The notes below the pieces were generated by a model. That model ran no database searches and had not been told where the DNA came from. It saw only the letters and a list, made by a program, of their open reading frames with translations. Positions 1 through 5,159 of a stretch of DNA of 5,343 bases are shown one piece after another (the stretch's first letter is position 1; every line of letters starts with the position of its first letter). The DNA is taken from assembly GCA_016213345.1 (NCBI GenBank), contig JACRAO010000011.1, positions 1 through 5,343 of the forward strand, written 5' to 3'. Origin of the DNA: Bdellovibrio sp. (GTDB lineage Bacteria > Bdellovibrionota > UBA1018). The translations under genes and the position numbers were made by a program.

Positions 1-908
1 CTCAAGTCAATTTGTTAACAGGTCAAAAGGGAATTGGGAAAAGAGCCATGGTTCATTACATTGCCCAGTGGCTGTTTTGTTCAGAAAAAGAAAACCTGCT
101 TTCGCCATGTCAAAAATGCTCTCATTGTTTAAAAGCACAAAACCAAAGTTGGGTTGATTTTATCGAAATTTCCTCTTCTCAAACTAACGAAAATTTAAAA
201 ATCGAACAGTTTAGAAACTTAAAAGAAACATTAGGTTTTGGAGCTTTTGAAAGTCCTTTTAAAATCATCCACATTCATAACGCTGAACAACTAACCACTC
301 AAGCTGCAAATTCTATACTAAAGCTATTAGAAGAACCGCCTCCAGGCTGGTTATTTTTTGTTACCACTCATGATGCCACGTTACTCCTCACAACCATTGT
401 CTCACGGTGCCAGGTAGTGAGATTAAGCCCCTTTAGTGTCGCACAGATTGAAAAAATTTTAGAAGCTCATAACACTCCAAAAGAGCGCTTATCGGTGTCG
501 GCAAAGCTTTCTCAAGGCAGCTATGAAAAAGCAATAAAACTTTGTTCACAAGAATGCTGGGAAATCAGAAATAAATTTTTCAAATCACTCGAAAATCCTC
601 AAAACGAAATGAACGCGCTAATTGATCAATGCGCAAAAACACCTGTCTTTTTTGAATTGATTTTAGATTTATCAGAAAACATTGTCGAAGACATAATCAC
701 TGGTTCTAACATAAACTATGACTATAAAAACACAATACTCAAACTTTCTAAAAATGCAGAGTATAAACTGGGCTCTTTAGATGCGGTTCAAAGATTTTTT
801 TTAGAACTTGGGGAGCGAATCTTCAAAGCCCGCTATGAGCTTGAAACTCCAGTAAACAAAAAGCTTCTTATTCAAGAAGTTTTAACACCCTGGGTTCAAC
901 TGGCATGA
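1..908 (+). CDS. holB: DNA polymerase III delta' subunit, 5'-truncated by window edge
   Basis: Clamp-loader delta' subunit, which with gamma/tau and delta loads the sliding clamp on primed DNA. The frame is open to the left edge. The TTG at 12 is an internal Leu of a QVNLLTG stretch, so about 20-25 N-terminal residues probably lie outside the window. Counting from that Leu as 1, I see a P-loop (GQKGIGKR, 4-11), a zinc-binding set C23, C33, C36 and C39, the clamp-loader motif NSILKLLEEPP (100-110) and the SRC motif (131-133). The Walker B position reads IIHIHNAE, without the acidic pair. This fits delta', which is not a working ATPase, and argues against DnaX. The C-terminal half is variable, as usual for delta'. 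The TGA stop overlaps the next gene's ATG by 4 bases (ATGA), suggesting translational coupling to the transporter genes. Family assignment is firm. Confidence 0.93.
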   Translation, partial: QVNLLTGQKGIGKRAMVHYIAQWLFCSEKENLLSPCQKCSHCLKAQNQSWVDFIEISSSQTNENLKIEQFRNLKETLGFGAFESPFKIIHIHNAEQLTTQAANSILKLLEEPPPGWLFFVTTHDATLLLTTIVSRCQVVRLSPFSVAQIEKILEAHNTPKERLSVSAKLSQGSYEKAIKLCSQECWEIRNKFFKSLENPQNEMNALIDQCAKTPVFFELILDLSENIVEDIITGSNINYDYKNTILKLSKNAEYKLGSLDAVQRFFLELGERIFKARYELETPVNKKLLIQEVLTPWVQLA

Positions 909-1600
909 TACAGGTTCAAGGACTTGGCAAAAAATTTAATAACGACAAAACATCAGAATGGCTTTTTAGGGATCTCACGTTTGAAATAAAAGAAAATGAA
1001 ACCGTAGTTTTCATGGGGGCATCTGGCACAGGAAAAACAACACTTTTAAAAATCATAGGAGGTCTGTTAAATCCTGATCAAGGAAAAATCGAACTCCATA
1101 ACGAACATCTGGGCATGGTGTTTCAAAAAAACGCGCTTTTTGATTTTTTAACAGCCGAAGAAAATCTCTTGCTTCCCCTCACAGAATGCATGCAACAAAC
1201 TCAAATAGACGCTAAAAAAGAAGCCCAAGCTTTTTTAGAAGTTGTCGGGCTAAAAGACTCTGCTAAACTTTTTCCTAACGAGCTTTCTGGAGGTATGCAA
1301 AAACGCTTAGGAGTTGCAAGAGCTCTGGTGATCAGACCAAAAATATTGTTATATGATGATCCCACAGCAGGACTAGACCCGATTACTTCAAAAAAAATTG
1401 CAGATTTGATGATAAAATTAAAAAAGCAATACCAATCCACTGTTTTAATAGTAACTAATGATCTAAAAAGGGCGACCCAATTGGGTGACCGCATTTATTT
1501 ATTAGCCAATGGCAAACTTTTCGGGGGACTTGAACCTAATGGTTTTCTGCTAAGCAATGAACCACATATAATACAATTTGTTTTTGGTTTAAGGAAGTAA
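905..1600 (+). CDS. MlaF-like ABC transporter ATPase with degenerate catalytic residues
   Basis: Cytoplasmic nucleotide-binding subunit of the MlaF/Mkl/Ttg2A type, 231 aa, presumed partner of the MlaE-like permeases downstream. Visible motifs are Walker A GASGTGKTT (38-46), Q-loop Q74, signature LSGGMQKR (127-134), Walker B ILLYDDPTAGLDP (147-159) and C-terminal HIIQFVFG. Two key residues are changed: the catalytic Glu after the Walker B Asp is Asp152 (GAT at 1358), and the switch His is Asn185 (AAT at 1457, VTNDL). Only 36 residues separate the start of Walker A from the Q-loop Gln, against 51 in the next gene, so about 15 residues of the beta subdomain are missing. With an intact signature but poor catalytic residues, it probably supplies the signature to the next gene's ATP site and hydrolyses weakly itself. 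It starts at the ATG of an ATGA overlap with holB. No clear ribosome binding site is visible, so coupling is likely. Confidence 0.93.
   Translation: MIQVQGLGKKFNNDKTSEWLFRDLTFEIKENETVVFMGASGTGKTTLLKIIGGLLNPDQGKIELHNEHLGMVFQKNALFDFLTAEENLLLPLTECMQQTQIDAKKEAQAFLEVVGLKDSAKLFPNELSGGMQKRLGVARALVIRPKILLYDDPTAGLDPITSKKIADLMIKLKKQYQSTVLIVTNDLKRATQLGDRIYLLANGKLFGGLEPNGFLLSNEPHIIQFVFGLRK
1591..1597 (+). promoter_or_regulatory. Ribosome binding site of second ATPase gene
   Basis: AAGGAAG lies 7 bases before the ATG at 1605 and overlaps the end of the previous gene. It is the only strong Shine-Dalgarno sequence inside the five-gene block. It fixes the start of the second ATPase gene and suggests that this gene can be translated independently of the one before it. 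Confidence 0.75.
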
Positions 1601-1604
1601 TAAT

Positions 1605-2357
1605 ATGAGCATTTGCTTTGACAAAGTTTCAAAATCTTTTGGAGGCAAAAAGGTTTTAGATCAGATTTCTTTTGAAATAAATAAAGGAGAAATTTTTTTC
1701 ATAATTGGAAAAAGCGGCGTTGGAAAATCAGTCACTCTGAAACATATCATTGGATTACTAAAACCAGAACAAGGAAATATATTCTTGGACGAATGTTGTG
1801 TGAATGAATTAAACTCTGAAGAGCTGACTATTTTGAGACAAAAATGCGGCATGGTTTTTCAGCACCCTGCACTCTTGGATTTTTTGAACATAAAAGACAA
1901 TGTATGTTTTGGGATCAGAAATCAACAACTCACTGCAGAAGAACTCAAAAAAAGCGCCTGCGCAAAGCTAGCTCTTGTGCATTTGAATGAAAAAATACTA
2001 AATCAATATCCACACGAAGTCTCTTTTGGAATGCAAAAGCGGGTTTCTATTGCACGTGCTTTGACTCTAAATCCTCAATACCTGTTATTTGACGAACCCA
2101 CAACTAGCTTGGATCCAATATCAAAAAATGCAATTAATGATTTGATTCTAGAGCTTTCACGCTCCTTGAATGTCACAAGCGTAGTTGTTTCGCACGATAT
2201 AGATTGTGCCCTAAAAATTGCAGATAGAATTTTGGTTTTAGAAGATGGAAAGATCTTAGCATTAGGAACCACAACGGAAATTAAAAATTCTAAAAATCCT
2301 TTTTTAATAGAATTTCTTTCTGAAACATTTATAAACTCTTGGGATCAAGTGTCATGA
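1605..2357 (+). CDS. MlaF-like ABC transporter ATPase with altered signature motif
   Basis: Second MlaF-type nucleotide-binding subunit, 250 aa, cytoplasmic. The catalytic residues are all present: Walker A GKSGVGKS (35-42), Q-loop Q86, Walker B LLFDEPTTSLDP with Glu164, and switch His197 (VVSHD). The ABC signature, normally LSGGM, reads VSFGM (139-143), so Phe141 replaces a Gly that contacts ATP across the dimer interface; the following QKRVSIARAL is normal. The defects are the mirror image of those in the preceding ATPase, which suggests that the two form a heterodimer with one complete and one degenerate ATP site. The gene lies 4 bases after the first ATPase and overlaps the permease gene by ATGA at 2354-2357. 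The C-terminus (NPFLIEFLSE) resembles the MlaF tail. ATPase identity is firm; heterodimer formation is inferred. Confidence 0.94.
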   Translation: MSICFDKVSKSFGGKKVLDQISFEINKGEIFFIIGKSGVGKSVTLKHIIGLLKPEQGNIFLDECCVNELNSEELTILRQKCGMVFQHPALLDFLNIKDNVCFGIRNQQLTAEELKKSACAKLALVHLNEKILNQYPHEVSFGMQKRVSIARALTLNPQYLLFDEPTTSLDPISKNAINDLILELSRSLNVTSVVVSHDIDCALKIADRILVLEDGKILALGTTTEIKNSKNPFLIEFLSETFINSWDQVS

Positions 2358-3154
2358 TAACTTATGTTAAAAATACTGGTTTTGATTTTCTTCATGAGAT
2401 AGGAGCAATCACCTCATTTTTTATTCAAGCCATGCGAACATTTAGAAAGACTAAAGACAATTATGATCTCATTACAACACAAATTTCGTTAGTTTTAACA
2501 CGCTCTTATACGACCGTTATGATTGCAGGTATTTTCGTAGGTGCAATTTTAGTTTTACAATTTGATTTGATGCTCAGAAGCTATGACGCCCAGATTTTTC
2601 TAGGTGGACTAAACACATCGGCTCTGGTACGCGAGATTGGCCCATTGCTAATTTCTTTTTTACTTGCTGGAAAAATTGGCGCATATTCTGCTGCTGAACT
2701 TGGCACAATGCGAGTTACGGAACAAATAGACGCCATCGAATGCCTGGGTACAAATCCAATTCAATATCTTATAGTGCCACGCATGGTTGCTATTATGATT
2801 TCCAGCCTGATTTTATTGATGTTTGGACTTGTCATTAGTATTTTTAGCGCCATGCTAATTGCCCAAGTTTTTTGTGGGGTTAATTTCTTAAGATTTGCTT
2901 CGAGTATTCCAAGATTTACCGGCCTTTGGACTATTAGCTCAGGATTTATCAAATCATTGGTTTATAGCACGATTGTCGCCTCTGTTGCGTGTTATAAAGG
3001 CTACACTGCAACCGGGGGAGCTAGAGGAGTTGGAAAAGCAGTCACACAAGCTTCTGTTTATGTTTGTTTTTATATAGTAATTGCTAATTTTTTAACCAGT
3101 TATTTTTTGGATTTTATTTATGAAATGGGACGTCTTATTTTCGGAATTTATTAA
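2354..3154 (+). CDS. MlaE-family ABC transporter permease (first of two)
   Basis: Inner-membrane permease of the MlaE/YrbE/Ttg2B family, 266 aa, typical length. In Gram-negative bacteria the family moves phospholipid between the inner membrane and an MCE (MlaD) protein; in mycobacteria YrbE proteins serve Mce systems. Family hallmarks are LVREIGPLL (91-99), the ATPase-contacting loop AAELGTMRVTEQIDAIECLG (113-132), NPIQYLIVPR (134-143), and the C-terminal GGARGVGKAVTQASV (221-235). Hydrophobic segments lie at about 52-71, 92-110, 138-172, 198-215 and 234-252. I chose ATG at 2354, which makes an ATGA overlap with the preceding stop. A TTG at 2339 would add five residues but has no ribosome binding site. 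This is the more canonical of the two permeases. Confidence 0.94.
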   Translation: MITYVKNTGFDFLHEIGAITSFFIQAMRTFRKTKDNYDLITTQISLVLTRSYTTVMIAGIFVGAILVLQFDLMLRSYDAQIFLGGLNTSALVREIGPLLISFLLAGKIGAYSAAELGTMRVTEQIDAIECLGTNPIQYLIVPRMVAIMISSLILLMFGLVISIFSAMLIAQVFCGVNFLRFASSIPRFTGLWTISSGFIKSLVYSTIVASVACYKGYTATGGARGVGKAVTQASVYVCFYIVIANFLTSYFLDFIYEMGRLIFGIY

Positions 3155-3905
3155 AACTAAATTGAAAACTTTTTTTGAGTTTTATGAATTACTTAAGAAA
3201 GTTTTAAAACAAGTTTTTTCTGGTCCACGTCGTGAACACGAGATCAAAACTGCAATTGTCAAATTTGGCTTACAGATACTACCAATTATTGTAATTTCAA
3301 CGGCATTTACAGGCTTAGTAATAACACAAGAAATAGCCTGGCATTTGCGAGAATCTATTCATGCCATTAGCATGATACCTGGATTTACGGGACAGTTTGT
3401 ATTACGCGAACTGGGAGTAGTAATTCCTGCACTACTAGTAGTTTCTAATCTTGGAGCTGCATTGACTTCAGAGATCGGGACCATGAAAACGACAGATCAA
3501 CTAGATGCTCTGAAACTATTAAAGATTGATCTTGTTAGTTTTTTAGTCTACCCACGTTTTATAGCAAGTATTTTTTCTTTAGTGTGTCTAACAATGTTTT
3601 CTATTTTTGTTACGCTACTTTTTGCATTAGTAGTGGCAAGCTTGCAATACAATTTTTCTTGGTTAGAATATTTAAATGCTTTAAGGCATTTTGTTGGGTT
3701 CAAGGACGTAGTTTGCGCTTTTTTAAAAGCTCTGGTTTTTGGAGCGGTTATTCCACTAATTTCTTGTGTATATGGCTTTAACTGTAAAGAAGGTGCGCAG
3801 GGAGTGGGAACTGCTACAACAAACTCTGTTGTCACAAATACATTAGTAGTAATAGGTCTAGATTTTGTTTTAACTTATGTGTCTACGTGGATATTAGGTG
3901 CATAA
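3120..3905 (+). CDS. MlaE-family ABC transporter permease (second, divergent)
   Basis: Second MlaE-type inner-membrane permease, 261 aa, clearly diverged from its neighbour. Aligned hallmarks are VLRELGVVIPALL (94-106), the coupling loop TSEIGTMKTTDQLDALKLL (116-134, against the neighbour's AELGTMRVTEQIDAIECL) and EGAQGVGTATTNSVV (224-238). The Gly and Pro of the usual LGxxP after the coupling loop are absent (LLKIDLVSF). Hydrophobic stretches lie at about 51-69, 98-115, 138-174, 198-217 and 240-258. An amphipathic, Lys-rich N-terminus (about 1-35) precedes the first one, as in other MlaE proteins. ATG at 3120 overlaps the preceding gene by 35 bases and keeps a full-length N-terminus; it has only a weak GGA upstream, and TTG at 3162 is the alternative. 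Two different permeases beside two different ATPases point to a heteromeric transporter. Confidence 0.92.
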   Translation: MKWDVLFSEFIKTKLKTFFEFYELLKKVLKQVFSGPRREHEIKTAIVKFGLQILPIIVISTAFTGLVITQEIAWHLRESIHAISMIPGFTGQFVLRELGVVIPALLVVSNLGAALTSEIGTMKTTDQLDALKLLKIDLVSFLVYPRFIASIFSLVCLTMFSIFVTLLFALVVASLQYNFSWLEYLNALRHFVGFKDVVCAFLKALVFGAVIPLISCVYGFNCKEGAQGVGTATTNSVVTNTLVVIGLDFVLTYVSTWILGA

Positions 3906-3984
3906 TTATACTTAATACGATATCTGTATAACAAATATACAAACCATGTAATATTTATATGCTTTTATAAGGAAAATGACTTAT

Positions 3985-4135
3985 CTGCATACTCTGGCTT
4001 CTTGCCAGAAGAGACAAATGAAGATACTATCGGCATGCAACCCGATACAGGACTATAGATCATATAGAGCGGTTAATTGCGCTCTATAGAAGAATATTGA
4101 CGAAGAAGTCAAAAGTGCAGAGTCATTGTATGCGG
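3985..4135 (+). ncRNA. Candidate structured RNA: four hairpins in a closing stem
   Basis: I see a closing stem 3985-3992 / 4128-4135 (CTGCATAC with GTATGCGG, one G-U pair) enclosing four hairpins. H1 is TCTGGC 3993-3998 / GCCAGA 4004-4009 with loop TTCTT. H2 is TATCGG 4028-4033 / CCGATA 4042-4047. H3 is TATAGAGCG 4063-4071 / CGCTCTATA 4080-4088. H4 is TTGAC 4097-4101 / GTCAA 4108-4112 with loop GAAGAA. The H1 loop is complementary to AAGAA in the H4 loop, so a kissing contact is possible. The G-U pair slightly favours the + strand. I find no tRNA, SRP, tmRNA, RNase P or known riboswitch consensus. It may instead be a small repeat element or chance pairing, and transcription is unproven. Confidence 0.35.
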
Positions 4136-4190
4136 CATAAATAGTAGGTAACTCAGTTTATGTTAAACAATTTTTTTATGCCGTTTTCCC
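4133..4190 (+). terminator. Terminator-like inverted repeat with T-tract
   Basis: CGGCATAAA (4133-4141) and TTTATGCCG (4175-4183) are perfect 9-bp complements around a 33-base loop, which itself contains GTTTA/TAAAC (4156-4160 / 4164-4168). On the + strand the outer stem is followed directly by TTTT. It could end transcripts from the permease operon or from the element at 3985-4135. The long loop and AT-rich inner stem make it a poor classical terminator, so it could equally be part of a repeat element. Confidence 0.35.
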
Positions 4191-4332
4191 AAAAAATTAT
4201 TTCAACCTTTCCAACTTTTCTTGGTAGTTTTTCTCTTGAAAACACAAAACATTCTGGATTCTTAAATGCTTTTGATAACTGGATTAAATTGGTTGTTATT
4301 AGTTCTATGTAAACACTTGAAGAGAAGAACAT
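4153..4332 (-). CDS. Small hypothetical ORF or gene remnant, 59 aa
   Basis: The reading frame runs from ATG at 4332 (read leftward) to TGA at 4153-4155. It overlaps the last 28 bases of vapC in another frame. The product begins MFFSSSVYIE, carries LSKAFKNPECFVFS in the middle and ends KKLFNIN. Its mix of charged and hydrophobic residues, including KVEIIFWENG, looks like a real protein rather than random AT-rich translation. I do not recognise the family. There is no ribosome binding site, and a TAG lies two codons upstream, so it may be a C-terminal fragment of a lost gene, translated by coupling from vapC, or chance. The opposite strand is also open for 50 codons here (4160-4312), which weakens the case. 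Confidence 0.3.
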   Translation of the reverse strand: MFFSSSVYIELITTNLIQLSKAFKNPECFVFSREKLPRKVGKVEIIFWENGIKKLFNIN

Positions 4333-4688
4333 TTTCTAATGGTTAAAAAATCACGATCTCTTGAGATGAGTGGCACTTGATGATCAATGCAGGATTGAGC
4401 AATCAAGATATCCGCTAATTTTGCTTTATGCCCCTTTGATCTTACTTGAGCTCGAAGTCTTCCTGCTCTTTCAAAATATCCGTAAATTACTTCTAAAGCA
4501 GGCACTTCTAAAATTAAGGACTGAAAATCCGGGTTCAAAGAATAATCGCTCAAAAGTTCTGTTAAAACAATAGGTGGAAGAGATAAATACTGTTCCTTGA
4601 GAGCCAAATCAATAGCTTGGACGTCTTTGCCATTTTCTCCTTGCAAATAAGCAATAAAGGAACTCGTATCAACAGCAAGCAAAATCAA
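4305..4688 (-). CDS. vapC: VapC-like PIN-domain ribonuclease toxin
   Basis: Probable type II toxin, 127 aa, the usual length of a VapC. PIN-domain toxins are Mg-dependent endoribonucleases that cut tRNA or rRNA when freed from their antitoxin. The acidic residues of the active site are visible: Asp7 in LLAVDTSSF, Glu44 in VLTELL, Asp93 in KLADILIAQ, and Asp111/Asp113 in SRDRDF, in the standard PIN order. The start is TTG at 4688, overlapping the antitoxin stop as TTGA; the next residues (ILLAVDTS) match the expected N-terminal strand, so the start is plausible despite the rare codon. A rare start plus overlap would keep toxin output below antitoxin. It ends with TAG at 4305-4307. The domain is complete with no frameshift, so it is probably active. 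The exact target RNA cannot be told. Confidence 0.9.
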   Translation of the reverse strand: MILLAVDTSSFIAYLQGENGKDVQAIDLALKEQYLSLPPIVLTELLSDYSLNPDFQSLILEVPALEVIYGYFERAGRLRAQVRSKGHKAKLADILIAQSCIDHQVPLISRDRDFLTIRKCSSLQVFT

Positions 4689-4882
4689 TCCTCACGCAAT
4701 TCTTTTAAATCAATTGAAAATTTTATTTTTCCGCGTAGCTTTCTTAATTCTGAATAAACACAAGAAGCAGCAACTAAACGCAAGCCCTTCCTAACGGTAT
4801 CTGTAATGCCTTGCCCAGTTGCTTGCGTGGCTTTATCTAATAACTCTTCTGCTACAAAAACAGTGATTTTTTTAGTTTTCAC
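4685..4882 (-). CDS. vapB: VapB-like ribbon-helix-helix antitoxin
   Basis: Antitoxin of 65 aa that should bind and neutralise the PIN toxin encoded just after it and repress their shared promoter. The N-terminal half, KKITVFVAEELLDKATQATG followed by a helix around TDTVRKGLRLVAA, fits a ribbon-helix-helix DNA-binding fold (beta strand 4-10, helices about 11-18 and 26-38). The C-terminal part with LRKLRGK, then IDLKELRED, resembles the toxin-binding tail of the short VapB family that ends in a DL..LRED pattern. The start is GTG at 4882, supported by AGGAG five bases upstream; the ATG a little further up (4902) meets a stop after one codon. The 4-base overlap with vapC marks a coupled operon. 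Calling the pair VapBC rests on gene order, size and the PIN partner. Confidence 0.85.
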   Translation of the reverse strand: MKTKKITVFVAEELLDKATQATGQGITDTVRKGLRLVAASCVYSELRKLRGKIKFSIDLKELRED

Positions 4883-4887
4883 AAATA

Positions 4888-4893
4888 CTCCTA
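4888..4893 (-). promoter_or_regulatory. Ribosome binding site of vapB
   Basis: On the - strand TAGGAG lies five bases (TATTT) before the GTG at 4882. This strong Shine-Dalgarno sequence decides the GTG start. vapC, by contrast, has a TTG start and no separate site, so the antitoxin should be made in excess. Confidence 0.75.
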
Positions 4894-4931
4894 CCTCATA
4901 TGCAGGTACTCTATTGTTGCTTGTGTCCTAG

Positions 4932-4965
4932 TTGCCGTATCTACTTACAGCATATAATATGGCAA
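4932..4965. promoter_or_regulatory. Inverted repeat over the vapBC promoter, possible VapB operator
   Basis: TTGCCGTAT (4932-4940) and ATATGGCAA (4957-4965) are inverted copies with 8 of 9 positions pairing and a 16-base spacer. The -10 element (4949-4954) sits between the arms. VapBC complexes commonly repress their own promoter by binding inverted repeats there, so this is the best operator candidate. Binding is inferred. Confidence 0.45.
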
Positions 4966-4977
4966 TAATCGAGTCAA
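4949..4977 (-). promoter_or_regulatory. Sigma70-like promoter of vapBC
   Basis: Reading leftward, TTGACT (4977-4972) serves as -35 and TATGCT (4954-4949) as -10, separated by 17 bases. The -35 differs from TTGACA at one base; the -10 matches TATAAT at four of six positions. It lies about 65-95 bases upstream of the vapB start with the correct orientation. Confidence 0.55.
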
Positions 4978-5129
4978 CATCACTTTGCCTCTTACATCTA
5001 ATTTAATTACTATATATTTCAAGGAGTTACCTAATAATCGGATATGAATATGAACATATTTGGAGTTGTTTTTTAAATATTGGGCAATATTACTTAGCTA
5101 GGTACACTTTTTTAGGTATTACAACCAAT

Positions 5130-5159
5130 GATATTTATTAAACTTATTTAATAAATATC
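5130..5159. repeat. Perfect 13-bp AT-rich palindrome
   Basis: GATATTTATTAAA (5130-5142) and TTTAATAAATATC (5147-5159) are exact reverse complements with a 4-base centre, CTTA. It is almost entirely A/T, and neither side carries a T-tract typical of a terminator. It could be a cruciform or a protein-binding site, or an insertion scar. Confidence 0.6.

Larger units (their letters stand above)
3906..4304. other. Intergenic stretch with hairpins and small ORFs
   Basis: These 399 bases lie between the convergent permease and vapC genes and hold no long gene. The first part is AT-rich and has a weak hairpin (TGTATA 3925-3930 / TATACA 3936-3941), too weak to call a terminator. Then come a multi-hairpin element (3985-4135), a terminator-like inverted repeat (4133-4190) and a 59-codon - strand ORF (4332 to 4153). 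A 50-codon ORF also runs on the + strand (4160-4312), antisense to the 59-codon one. An MCE/MlaD gene, which might be expected after mlaE, is not here. Confidence 0.7.

Noticed and set aside
12..14. TTG at 12 as the true start of holB
   Set aside because: The frame is open to the window edge, and the conserved strand before the P-loop begins upstream of this codon, so it is an internal Leu of a truncated gene.
1..908. DnaX (gamma/tau) in place of delta'
   Set aside because: The Walker B acidic residues are lost (HIHNAE), the length is short, and there is no long tau-type C-terminal region. Delta' fits better.
2339..2353. TTG start for the first permease gene
   Set aside because: It would add five residues with no ribosome binding site. 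The ATG at 2354 gives the ATGA overlap also seen between holB and the first ATPase.
3925..3941. TGTATA/TATACA hairpin as operon terminator
   Set aside because: It is only six AT-rich pairs and has no following T-tract.
3976..4089. 37-codon + strand ORF starting ATG at 3976
   Set aside because: The AAGGA is only two bases from the ATG, the composition is not convincing, and the frame runs through the hairpins of the 3985-4135 element. A structural RNA or repeat explains the sequence better.
3985..4135. tRNA, SRP RNA, tmRNA or RNase P RNA
   Set aside because: There is no T-arm GGTTCGA-type sequence, no SRP tetraloop domain, no tmRNA terminal motif and no GAGGAAAGTCC-type RNase P core.
4160..4312. 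50-codon + strand ORF antisense to the 59-codon ORF
   Set aside because: The only possible ribosome binding site (AGTAGG) is far from the ATG, and the peptide looks less protein-like than the opposite-strand one. I kept it only as a remark.
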